DNA of 37,396 nucleotides, taken from Streptomyces purpureus (GTDB lineage: Bacteria; Actinomycetota; Actinomycetes; Streptomycetales; Streptomycetaceae). The stretch is taken from assembly GCF_014648195.1 (NCBI RefSeq), contig NZ_BMQQ01000045.1, forward strand, positions 1 through 37,396. The letters run 5' to 3'. The notes under the pieces were generated by a model. That model was not told the DNA's origin. It was given only the letters and a program-made list of their open reading frames with translations, and ran no database searches. Below are positions 30,724 through 37,396 of the stretch, in pieces (the stretch's first letter is position 1; each line of letters starts with the position of its first letter). The position numbers and the translations under genes are program-made.

Positions 30724-31242
30724 ATGAGCGCCGATACACCCCGCAGGATCGTGCTCCTCCGGCATGCGAAGGCTGAGTGGAGCCAGGAGTCCGACCATGA
30801 GCGACCGCTCGCCGACCGCGGCCGCCATGACGCCCCCGCAGTCGGCCGGCGGCTCGCCTCCGCCGGTTTCACCTTCGACCTGGCCCTCTGTTCGACCGCG
30901 GTCCGCACCCGCGAGACATGGAAGCTGGCCGTTCAGGAACTCCCGGAGCGGCCCAGGACGGTCTACGAGGAGCGGATGTACGAGGCCTCGCCCGGCGAGC
31001 TGATCGCCCTGCTGAACGAGATCCCGGACGACGTACATGACGTCGTTCTGATCGGCCACAACCCCGGGATGCACGCGCTCGCCGATGTCCTCGCCGCGGA
31101 CGCCGAGGGTGACCACCTGGCCCGGATGAACCGCAGCGGCTTCCCGACCTCCGCCTACGCCACCCTCACCTTCAACGGCTCGTGGAAGAGCGTCGAGCCC
31201 GGCGCCGGCACGCTGGTCGACTTCTGGGCACCGCACGCCTGA
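30724..31242 (+). CDS. SixA-like histidine phosphatase family protein
   Basis: 172 residues, RHG phosphatase fold. The phosphate pocket has R13-H14 (LLRHAKAEWS), an arginine in STAVRTRETW and a second His in VLIGHNPGMH. This short form is closest to SixA, which removes phosphate from phosphohistidine on histidine-phosphotransfer domains in enteric bacteria; in actinomycetes the target is unknown. The ATG has GGGG 3 nt upstream and GAAGCT just before it, so the leader is very short. Convergent with serB; they share the hairpin at 31280-31308. Confidence 0.9.
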   Translation: MSADTPRRIVLLRHAKAEWSQESDHERPLADRGRHDAPAVGRRLASAGFTFDLALCSTAVRTRETWKLAVQELPERPRTVYEERMYEASPGELIALLNEIPDDVHDVVLIGHNPGMHALADVLAADAEGDHLARMNRSGFPTSAYATLTFNGSWKSVEPGAGTLVDFWAPHA

Positions 31243-31279
31243 TCCCACGCCCGGCCCGCCCGGCCCCGTACACGACCAG

Positions 31280-31308
31280 GGCCCGGACACCCCACCGGTG
31301 TCCGGGCC
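31280..31308. terminator. Bidirectional hairpin between sixA-like and serB
   Basis: Perfect 12-bp arms (31280-31291 and 31297-31308) with a 5-base loop, 38 nt after the phosphatase stop and 40 nt past the serB stop on the other strand. Confidence 0.75.
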
Positions 31309-31348
31309 TCACTGTCCTGCGCGCCCCGCCGGCCGGCAGCCGCCCTGC

Positions 31349-32557
31349 TCAGGCCTGGACGGTGTCGTCGGCCGCCTCGACCTCTTCGCGGGTGATGCCC
31401 AGCAGATAGAGGACGGTGTCCAGGAACGGCACATTGACGGCCGTGTCCGCCGCCCGTCGCACCACCGGCTTGGCGTTGAAGGCGACCCCCAGACCGGCCG
31501 CGTTCAGCATGTCCAGGTCGTTGGCGCCGTCGCCGATCGCCACCGTCTGCGACAGCGGCACCCCGGCCTCGGCGGCGAAGCGGCGCAGCAGCCTGGCCTT
31601 GCCGGCCCGGTCCACGATCTCCCCGGTCACCCGGCCGGTCAGCTTGCCGTCCACGATCTCCAGGGTGTTGGCGGAGGCGAAGTCAAGGCCGAGGCGCTCC
31701 TGCAGATCATCGGTGACCTGGGTGAATCCGCCCGAGACGACACCGACTTGGTAGCCGAGCCGCTTGAGCGTACGGATCAGGGTGCGCGCGCCGGGCGTGA
31801 GCCGTACGTCGGTGCGGACCTTGTCCACCACCGACGCGTCGAGCCCTTCGAGCAGCGCCACGCGCGCGTGCAGGGACTGCTCGAAGTCCAGCTCCCCGCG
31901 CATCGCCGCGGCCGTCACCTCGGCCACCTTGTCCTCGCAGCCGGCGTGCGCCGCGAACAGCTCGATGACCTCGTCCTGGATCAGCGTCGAGTCCACGTCC
32001 ATCACCACCAGCCGCTGCGCCCGCCGGTGCAGCCCCGCCGACACCACGGCCACATCGACCCCGATCTCGGCGGCCTCGGTGACCAGCGCGGTGCGCAGCG
32101 GCCCGGTCTCCGCGCCGGACACCGCGAACTCGACGGCGGTCACGGGGTACTTCGCGAGCCGGAAGATACGGTCGATGTTGCCGCCGGCCGTGGTGATGGT
32201 GGCCGCTATGGCCGCCGTGGACTCCGCGGTAAGCGGGTGGCCCAGCACGGTGACGTGGGAGCGGCCGCTGCCACGCGGACGGTTGTCGCCGGTGCCGGAG
32301 ATGATCTCGGCCTGCAGCTTCATCGACTCGGCCCAGCTGTGCACGGTGGCCCGCAGCTCGCCCGCGGAGCTCACGGTCGGCTCGGTGACGAGGGCGCACA
32401 GGACGATGCGGCCGCGGGTGACGACCTGCTCGATGTCGACCACGTCGACCGAGTAGGCGGCGAGGGTGTCGAAGAGACCGGCGGTGATCCCGGGACGGTC
32501 CTTCCCGAAGATCTTGACGAGAAGCGTGGGAACGTCTGAGGTCTGCGATGCGCTCAT
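31349..32557 (-). CDS. serB: Phosphoserine phosphatase SerB with N-terminal ACT domains
   Basis: 402 residues. The final step of serine synthesis, phosphoserine to serine. HAD motif I D187xD189xT191 (VVMDVDSTLIQDEVIE), motif II in GVVSGGF, and motif IV GDGANDLDML are intact. Two ACT-like domains occupy about 10-90 and 100-175 (TLLVKIFGKDRPGITAGLFDTL, core KIFGKDRPGITAGLF), which in mycobacterial SerB2 bind serine for feedback control. The start ATG 32557 (MSASQTSD) has a TACGGT box 9 nt upstream. It is a single gene with a shared terminator. Confidence 0.96.
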   Translation of the reverse strand: MSASQTSDVPTLLVKIFGKDRPGITAGLFDTLAAYSVDVVDIEQVVTRGRIVLCALVTEPTVSSAGELRATVHSWAESMKLQAEIISGTGDNRPRGSGRSHVTVLGHPLTAESTAAIAATITTAGGNIDRIFRLAKYPVTAVEFAVSGAETGPLRTALVTEAAEIGVDVAVVSAGLHRRAQRLVVMDVDSTLIQDEVIELFAAHAGCEDKVAEVTAAAMRGELDFEQSLHARVALLEGLDASVVDKVRTDVRLTPGARTLIRTLKRLGYQVGVVSGGFTQVTDDLQERLGLDFASANTLEIVDGKLTGRVTGEIVDRAGKARLLRRFAAEAGVPLSQTVAIGDGANDLDMLNAAGLGVAFNAKPVVRRAADTAVNVPFLDTVLYLLGITREEVEAADDTVQA

Positions 32558-32566
32558 GGTGTTCCC

Positions 32567-32572
32567 ACCGTA
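32567..32572 (-). promoter_or_regulatory. Putative -10 box of serB
   Basis: TACGGT on the minus strand, 9 nt before the ATG at 32557; the leader would be only a few nucleotides. Confidence 0.35.
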
Positions 32573-32674
32573 TCGGGCACTGCGTGCCACCAGACCCCCC
32601 GTCCCGCGTACCGGACACCTGTACGGCGCCCAGCCCCGCCGACGGCGACCCGAGAGCCCCCGCCGCCGGGCCCC

Positions 32675-34312
32675 TCACCGGAATCCGCGCGGCGTCCCCG
32701 GCGGCGGCGGGCCCGTGGGCGGTTCCTCGTCCGGGGGCGCGGGCCGTCGCCGGGCATCGCCGCCCACCGGTCCCGGGGGCCGTGGAGGACGCAAGGGCCG
32801 CAGGGGTCCGGCCACCGTCTCGGCCGCGTGCAGCCCGCCCGCCGGGCCCGGGCCGGCCGGCGGGTCCAGATACGGGTTGTGCTCGCCCGCGGGCCGGTAC
32901 GGCTCCGAGAGGCGGTACGGCCCCGGCGCCACCAGCTCGCCCACGGGCCGAGGAACCGGCGGCAGCACCGCCCGGGTCCCGGCCCTCCCCGCCGCGTACG
33001 CGAGGAGCGCCCCGGCGGCGCCCGCGCCGGCTCCCCACACCACCCCGAGCAGCAGCGCCACCCCCAGGTCACCGCGCAGCTCGATCCCCGCCTCGAACGC
33101 GTCGACACCGAGCACCGACAGCGACGCCCCCACCGACAGCCCCGACACCGCCACGAGCAGCGGCAGCGCCACCGCCGTCACACCACCGAGCCGGGCGGCG
33201 CACCGCCCGGCGAACGCCGCCGGGCCGAGCCCGGCGCGGGGGGTGCGGACCGCCGCGAGCACCCCCGCGCAGAGCATCATCAGCGCGACCGCCACCGGAA
33301 GCAGCCACACGCCACGGTCCAGCTCGGCGAGCCGGGCGAGGGTGACAGGTTCGTCGGCGGAGACCCGGAGCAGCTCGTCCACCGGGTCGGGCAGGACGGC
33401 GGCCAGTTCGCCCGAGGCCCGCCCCCGCCAGGGCACGAAGAGCCCGAGCGGCACCCCGAGCCCCACTCCGTTCGGGGCGCCGAGCAGCGCCACCCCGGCG
33501 ATCCGGCCCGGGGAGGCGTCGGTGGCGGCCGCGTAGCCCGCGGCGGCGTACCCGGCGGCCACCGCCACCAGCACCACGGTCGCCAGCGCGGACACGGCGG
33601 GCCGGACGATCCGGTGCACCGCGTCCCAGGCCTGCCCGGGTGGCAGCGGCGCCCGGCGTGCCGCGAGCAGCACGAGGGTCACCACCACGAGCACCCAGAC
33701 CAGCGCCCCCACCAGCGACGGGCCGGCCTCCACCGCGAACCCCACCGACGCCTTCGCGTCCACCAGATCCCCGAGCCGGTCCGGCAGCAGGCCACCGACG
33801 TCACCCAGCCCCGGCACCTCCAGACCGCCCTCCCCGCCGGGCACGTCGAGCCCCAGAGCCGCCCCGTCGAAGGTGACGACATCGTGTCCCGCCCACGCGA
33901 GCCCGCTTACGACGGCGAGGAAAAGTGCCACCAACGCGCCGACGCGCGCCGCGAGTTCCGCCCCCGTGACGTACCACCCCGCCCCCTTCAACGAGCGCAG
34001 GAAGAAGTACGCCAGGAGCAGTGCCCCCACCACGGCGACCCCGAGTGGCGTGATCTCGACGGCCGTCTCGGCCGCCGCGCCTTCCAGGCCGAAGGCGGAC
34101 ACATCACCCGACGGCGTGACCGAACCGCCCACCGCCAGCACCACCACGGCCGCCGTCATCGGACCGATACCGCCCGCCGTATCGGCCCCGACGAGCCGCA
34201 GCGCGAGCGCCGCGACTCCGCCCATCCCCACCAGTGCCCAGCTCACCGCCGCGATCGAGGCCAGGATCACATCGCCCCACGGGATCCGCGCGATCCCGGC
34301 GTTCCGCTCCAT
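32675..34312 (-). CDS. Streptophobe family membrane protein
   Basis: 545 residues, very hydrophobic, around ten to twelve helices from residue 15 to 440, then a soluble Pro/Gly/Arg-rich tail of about 110 residues (PGPYRLSEPYRPAGEHNPYLDPP and many PP repeats). I recognise the GIARIPWGDVILASIAAVSWALVGMG start and HVVTFDG-type mid-region (here HDVVTFDGAALGLDVPGG) as the streptophobe family, which is restricted to Streptomyces relatives and has no known function. I use ATG 34312 (MERNAG) with GGGGGG upstream; ATGs at 34345 and 34363 are alternatives. Divergent from the FHA-ABC transporter gene. Confidence 0.87.
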   Translation of the reverse strand: MERNAGIARIPWGDVILASIAAVSWALVGMGGVAALALRLVGADTAGGIGPMTAAVVVLAVGGSVTPSGDVSAFGLEGAAAETAVEITPLGVAVVGALLLAYFFLRSLKGAGWYVTGAELAARVGALVALFLAVVSGLAWAGHDVVTFDGAALGLDVPGGEGGLEVPGLGDVGGLLPDRLGDLVDAKASVGFAVEAGPSLVGALVWVLVVVTLVLLAARRAPLPPGQAWDAVHRIVRPAVSALATVVLVAVAAGYAAAGYAAATDASPGRIAGVALLGAPNGVGLGVPLGLFVPWRGRASGELAAVLPDPVDELLRVSADEPVTLARLAELDRGVWLLPVAVALMMLCAGVLAAVRTPRAGLGPAAFAGRCAARLGGVTAVALPLLVAVSGLSVGASLSVLGVDAFEAGIELRGDLGVALLLGVVWGAGAGAAGALLAYAAGRAGTRAVLPPVPRPVGELVAPGPYRLSEPYRPAGEHNPYLDPPAGPGPAGGLHAAETVAGPLRPLRPPRPPGPVGGDARRRPAPPDEEPPTGPPPPGTPRGFR

Positions 34313-34540
34313 CAGGACCCCCCGATCCGTACAGAGTTGTCCCATGTTGCGGCGTTCGCTCATGATCCGTACGCACTGATGGGCTCTTACCACTCTCCGG
34401 GCGTATTTCTGCCCCGTCAACGGGCCCTTGGCACCGCCCTCCTGACGCTGCACGCACCGGCCTCTGCCGGGTCTTCACACCGCCCGACTTTCGGTTTCCG
34501 GACCGGGCCTGAAATAGTTCCCCACGATGTTCGCCATCCC

Positions 34541-34546
34541 TAGACT
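34541..34546 (+). promoter_or_regulatory. Putative -10 box of the FHA-ABC gene
   Basis: TAGACT in an AT-richer patch, about 45 nt before the GTG at 34591. No good TTGACA-like -35 is visible at 17 bp. Confidence 0.35.
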
Positions 34547-34590
34547 CCCTGCGACGGGGGTAACTCGGGGGACAAGTAGTGGGGCATGGA

Positions 34591-37152
34591 GTGCCAGAAC
34601 TCGTACTGGAATTGAACGGAAGGACCTGGACTCTCGACACGTCCAGGTCGTACACCCTCGGACGTGATCCGCAGGGCGACCTGGTGATCGAGGACGCCAG
34701 GGTTTCGTGGCGACACGCCACCATCAGCTGGGGCGGCCGGAGTTGGGTCATCGAGGACCACGGCTCCACCAACGGCACGTTCGTCCAGGGCCAGCGGATC
34801 CACCAGATGGAGATCGGCCCCGGCTCCGCCGTGCACCTCGGCAACGCCACCGACGGGCCGCGGCTCAATCTCGCCGCCGCCCCCGCGGGCGCCTACGCCG
34901 CCCCGCAGGGCCAGGCCCAGGCCCATCAGGCCCCGGCCCAGCAGCCGCAGCAGCAGGGCTGGCAGCAGCCGGCCCCGCACCAGGCCGCTCCGCACCAGGC
35001 CGCGCAGCCGCACGCCGGCCAGCCCCAGCAGGGCTGGCAGCAGCAGCCGCAGGCCCATGTTCCGCACCAGCAGGGGCCGGCCGGGCAGCCCGCCCCGACC
35101 CCGGCCGCCGGCGGTGCCGCGGGGGCCCCGCCGGTCTACGGCGACCGCAGCCCCACGACCTTCCACCAGCTGGCCCTCGGCCGGGTCATGCGCATCGGTC
35201 GTGCGCTGGAGAACGAGCTGGTCGTCTCCGACCTCCAGGTCTCGCGCCACCACGCCGAGTTCCACGCGACGCCGGACGGCCGCTTCGAGATCCGCGACCT
35301 CGGCTCGCACAACGGCACGTACGTCAACGGTCAGCCGATCGCCAAGGGCGGCTCCGTCCTCATCGGCCCGAACGACATCGTCGGCGTCGGCCACTCCACC
35401 TTCCGGATCGTCGGCGGCCAGCTCGAGGAGTTCGTCGACACCGGCGAGGTCTCCTTCTCGGCCCGCCACCTCACCGTCACCGTCGACGGCGGCAAGCAGA
35501 TCCTCAAGGACGTCTCCTTCGGCGTCCCGGAGAAGTCGCTGATCGGTGTCATCGGCCCGTCCGGCTCCGGCAAGTCCACCCTCCTCAAGGCGCTCACCGG
35601 CTACCGGCCCGCCGACCAGGGTGACGTCCTCTACGACAACCGAAGCCTCTACAAGCAGTTCGCCGAGCTGCGCCAGCGCATCGGTCTGGTCCCGCAGGAC
35701 GACATCCTGCACAAGGAGCTGACCGTCCAGAAGGCGCTGCGGTACGCCGCCAAGCTCCGCTTCCCCGGCGACACCGCGCCCGCCGAGCGCGAGGCCCGGA
35801 TCGACGAGGTGCTGCGCGAGCTCAAGCTCGACATCCACCGCGAGAAGAAGGTCACCTCCCTCTCCGGCGGCCAGCGCAAGCGCGTCTCGGTCGCCCTTGA
35901 GCTGCTCACCAAGCCGTCGCTGATCTTCCTGGACGAGCCCACCTCGGGCCTCGACCCGGGCATGGACCGCGACGTCATGCAGCTGCTGCGCGGCCTCGCC
36001 GACGACGGCCGTACGGTCCTCGTGGTGACGCACTCGGTGGCCGAGCTGGGCCTGTGCGACAAGCTCCTGGTCATGGCGCCCGGCGGTTCGGTGGCGTACT
36101 TCGGTCCCCCGGAGGAGGCGCTCAACTTCTTCGGCTACAGCACCTGGGCCGACGTCTTCTCCGCCTTCGAGAACTACCGCGACTACGACTGGGCGGGCCG
36201 CTGGAAGGGCTCGCAGCACTACCAGATGTACGCCGCGGACATCGACGCGGTCGCGGCCCAGCCGGTGCAGATGCCGCAGCAGGCGATGGCCCGCCCGCCC
36301 AAGCCGCAGGGCTGGGGCTCCCAGCTGTGGACCCTGATGCGCCGCTACACCTCGGTCATCGCGTCCGACAAGGGCTTCATGGGTCTGATGGTGATCCTGC
36401 CGGCCGTGCTCGGACTGGTCTCGGTGGTCATCCCCGCCGACTTCGGCCTGGCGCCGCCCACGCCGCCGTCCCGGTTCAACGGCGACGCGGGCACGATCAT
36501 GCTGATCCTCGCGGTCGGCATGTGTTTCTCCGGCGCCGCGAACTCCGTACGAGAGCTGATCAAGGAACGGGTCATCTACGAACGGGAGCGGGCCACCGGC
36601 CTGTCCCGCTCGGCGTACCTGATGTCCAAGGTGATCGTCCTCGGTGTCATCACGGCCATCCAGGGCGTGATCATCTGCGCGATCGGCTTCGCCACCCGCG
36701 AGCTGCCCGCCGAGGGCCTGATCATGCCGCCGGCCGTCGAGCTGTGCGTGGTGGTCATCGCGCTGGGCTTCACCTCGATGATGTTCGGCCTGGTGATCTC
36801 CTCGCTGGTGAAGACCGCCGAGAAGACCATGCCGCTGCTGGTCATGTTCGCGATCGTCCAGGTCGTCTTCACCGGCATCCTCTTCCAGGTGTACGGATCC
36901 CCGGGCCTGGAGCAGTTCGCCTGGCTGATGCCGTCCCGCTGGGCCATCGCCGGCGCGGGTTCCACCCTGGACCTCGCCCACCTCATGCCGCCGTGGGACC
37001 CGAAGGACCCGACCAACCTCGACCCGCTGTGGGAGCACTCGGCCGGACAGTGGGGGATCAACGTGTCGATCCTGCTGCTGATCGGTATCGCGTGCGGCTT
37101 CGCGGTGGCGCGTCTGCTGCGCCGCCACGAGCCCGAGGTCATGCGCAAGTGA
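34591..37152 (+). CDS. FHA-FHA-ABC fused ATP-binding/permease transporter
   Basis: 853 residues. FHA domain 1 (about 1-95) has GRDPQGDL, RVSWRHA and GSTNGTFV; a Gln/Pro/Ala/His-rich linker (about 95-184) with GWQQ repeats follows; FHA domain 2 (about 185-265) has IGRALENE, VSRHHAEF and GSHNGTYV. The ABCG-like ATPase has Walker A GPSGSGKST (about 322), LSGGQRKR (about 424) and Walker B LIFLDEPTSGLDP. The last 270 residues form an ABC-2 permease with about six helices. FHA domains bind phosphothreonine, so activity is probably gated by Ser/Thr kinases. Substrate unknown. I use GTG 34591 (PELVLELNG); GTG 34579 adds four residues and has GGGGG upstream. Confidence 0.93.
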   Translation: MPELVLELNGRTWTLDTSRSYTLGRDPQGDLVIEDARVSWRHATISWGGRSWVIEDHGSTNGTFVQGQRIHQMEIGPGSAVHLGNATDGPRLNLAAAPAGAYAAPQGQAQAHQAPAQQPQQQGWQQPAPHQAAPHQAAQPHAGQPQQGWQQQPQAHVPHQQGPAGQPAPTPAAGGAAGAPPVYGDRSPTTFHQLALGRVMRIGRALENELVVSDLQVSRHHAEFHATPDGRFEIRDLGSHNGTYVNGQPIAKGGSVLIGPNDIVGVGHSTFRIVGGQLEEFVDTGEVSFSARHLTVTVDGGKQILKDVSFGVPEKSLIGVIGPSGSGKSTLLKALTGYRPADQGDVLYDNRSLYKQFAELRQRIGLVPQDDILHKELTVQKALRYAAKLRFPGDTAPAEREARIDEVLRELKLDIHREKKVTSLSGGQRKRVSVALELLTKPSLIFLDEPTSGLDPGMDRDVMQLLRGLADDGRTVLVVTHSVAELGLCDKLLVMAPGGSVAYFGPPEEALNFFGYSTWADVFSAFENYRDYDWAGRWKGSQHYQMYAADIDAVAAQPVQMPQQAMARPPKPQGWGSQLWTLMRRYTSVIASDKGFMGLMVILPAVLGLVSVVIPADFGLAPPTPPSRFNGDAGTIMLILAVGMCFSGAANSVRELIKERVIYERERATGLSRSAYLMSKVIVLGVITAIQGVIICAIGFATRELPAEGLIMPPAVELCVVVIALGFTSMMFGLVISSLVKTAEKTMPLLVMFAIVQVVFTGILFQVYGSPGLEQFAWLMPSRWAIAGAGSTLDLAHLMPPWDPKDPTNLDPLWEHSAGQWGINVSILLLIGIACGFAVARLLRRHEPEVMRK

Positions 37153-37168
37153 CCCGCTGACGCGTACG

Positions 37169-37212
37169 ACGCCGAAGGGCGGCACCCCCTGCGGGGTGCC
37201 GCCCTTCGGCGT
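37169..37212. terminator. Bidirectional hairpin terminator
   Basis: Perfect 20-bp arms (37169-37188 and 37193-37212) with a 4-base loop CTGC, between the FHA-ABC stop and the convergent transglycosylase stop. Confidence 0.85.
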
Positions 37213-37225
37213 TGCTGTGGCCGGC

Positions 37226-37396
37226 TCAGTAGGCGCTGTTGACGTTGTCCATGGAGCCGTAGCGGTCGGCCGCGTAGTTGCACGCGGCGACGATGTTGGC
37301 GACCGGGTCGTACTGGCTCTTCTTGGTGCCGGGGACGTGGTAGGCGTCGAAGGTCGGCTTGATGACCTGGAGCAGACCGATCGAAGGCACGCCGTT
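37226..37396 (-). CDS. Lytic transglycosylase (SLT domain), C-terminal part only
   Basis: Only the last 56 residues are in the window; the gene continues beyond base 37396. The readable part starts NGVPSIGLLQVIKPTFDAY and ends ANIVAACNYAADRYGSMDN. The GLLQV block and the NI-AA-NYAADRYG block are the conserved end of soluble lytic transglycosylase (Slt70-type) domains, which cleave the MurNAc-GlcNAc bond of peptidoglycan. The catalytic Glu would be upstream, outside the window. Because no domain follows, SLT is C-terminal, as in many Streptomyces secreted transglycosylases. Confidence 0.85.
   Translation of the reverse strand, partial: NGVPSIGLLQVIKPTFDAYHVPGTKKSQYDPVANIVAACNYAADRYGSMDNVNSAY

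Noticed and set aside
34540..37185. Long leftward open frame (881 residues) opposite the FHA-ABC gene
   Set aside because: It mirrors the real gene, is low-complexity in Gly, Ala, Asp and His, and has no domain; this is the usual antisense shadow in high-GC DNA. The same applies to 2859-5099 (+), 12541-15012 (-), 17140-19002 (-) and others.

Overview
The window looks like a chromosomal core segment of a Streptomyces species or a very close actinomycete. It is strongly GC-rich, with the third-position bias that makes long antisense frames appear behind most real genes. Several genes use GTG or TTG starts. It carries families typical of the genus: a streptophobe protein, DUF3099, an SGM_5486-type micro-ORF, an FHA-ABC transporter, DUF485-ActP, and a DEDDh exonuclease with a BRCT domain. 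I see no transposase, integrase, tRNA, rRNA, CRISPR array or phage gene. No gene-free stretch exceeds about 300 bases. The longest are 34313-34590 and 16582-16849, which hold divergent promoters, and 3510-3734, which holds a GC-rich tandem repeat.

Layout. 118-4988 is leftward: a GH15 glycoside hydrolase coupled to an SDR with a degenerate active site, SURF1, a Cys-rich 77-residue protein, and a DEDDh-BRCT exonuclease. A TetR regulator (5159-5785) faces a rightward, overlapping catabolic-looking operon (5900-10143): acetoacetate-decarboxylase-like, SDR, and two paralogous amidohydrolases. A perfect 6-3-6 palindrome lies between them. A VIT/CCC1-like transporter follows. Then comes a three-gene unit (11009-13614): a fatty-acid-hydroxylase-superfamily protein that resembles alkylglycerol monooxygenase, a lysoplasmalogenase-family (YhhN) protein overlapping it, and a zinc alcohol dehydrogenase. 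I read this as a possible ether-lipid/plasmalogen cleavage module and regard it as the most interesting locus here.

13665-16581 is leftward: a CoA-transferase III and a secreted subtilase. 16850-18840 is DUF485 plus the acetate symporter ActP. moaA, two small conserved genes (one DUF3099), a GlsB-like stress membrane protein and tyrS follow. The TldE-TldD metallopeptidase pair (22841-25755) is divergent from fabG-fabI (25964-27459), the last two steps of a type II fatty acid elongation cycle. A small secreted protein converges on a FadR-type GntR regulator, which is divergent from a CynX/NimT-type MFS exporter trailed by a 38-residue membrane peptide. The right end holds a one-TM peptide, a SixA-like phosphatase, serB, a streptophobe protein, a large FHA-FHA-ABC transporter, and the 3' end of a lytic transglycosylase cut by the window edge.

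Control elements visible by eye include six strong hairpin terminators (one a 30-bp perfect palindrome), several inverted-repeat operators beside regulators, and recurrent TAnnnT-like -10 boxes only 6-9 nt upstream of start codons, which suggests leaderless mRNAs. All functional calls come from motif and family recognition by reading; no database search was possible.
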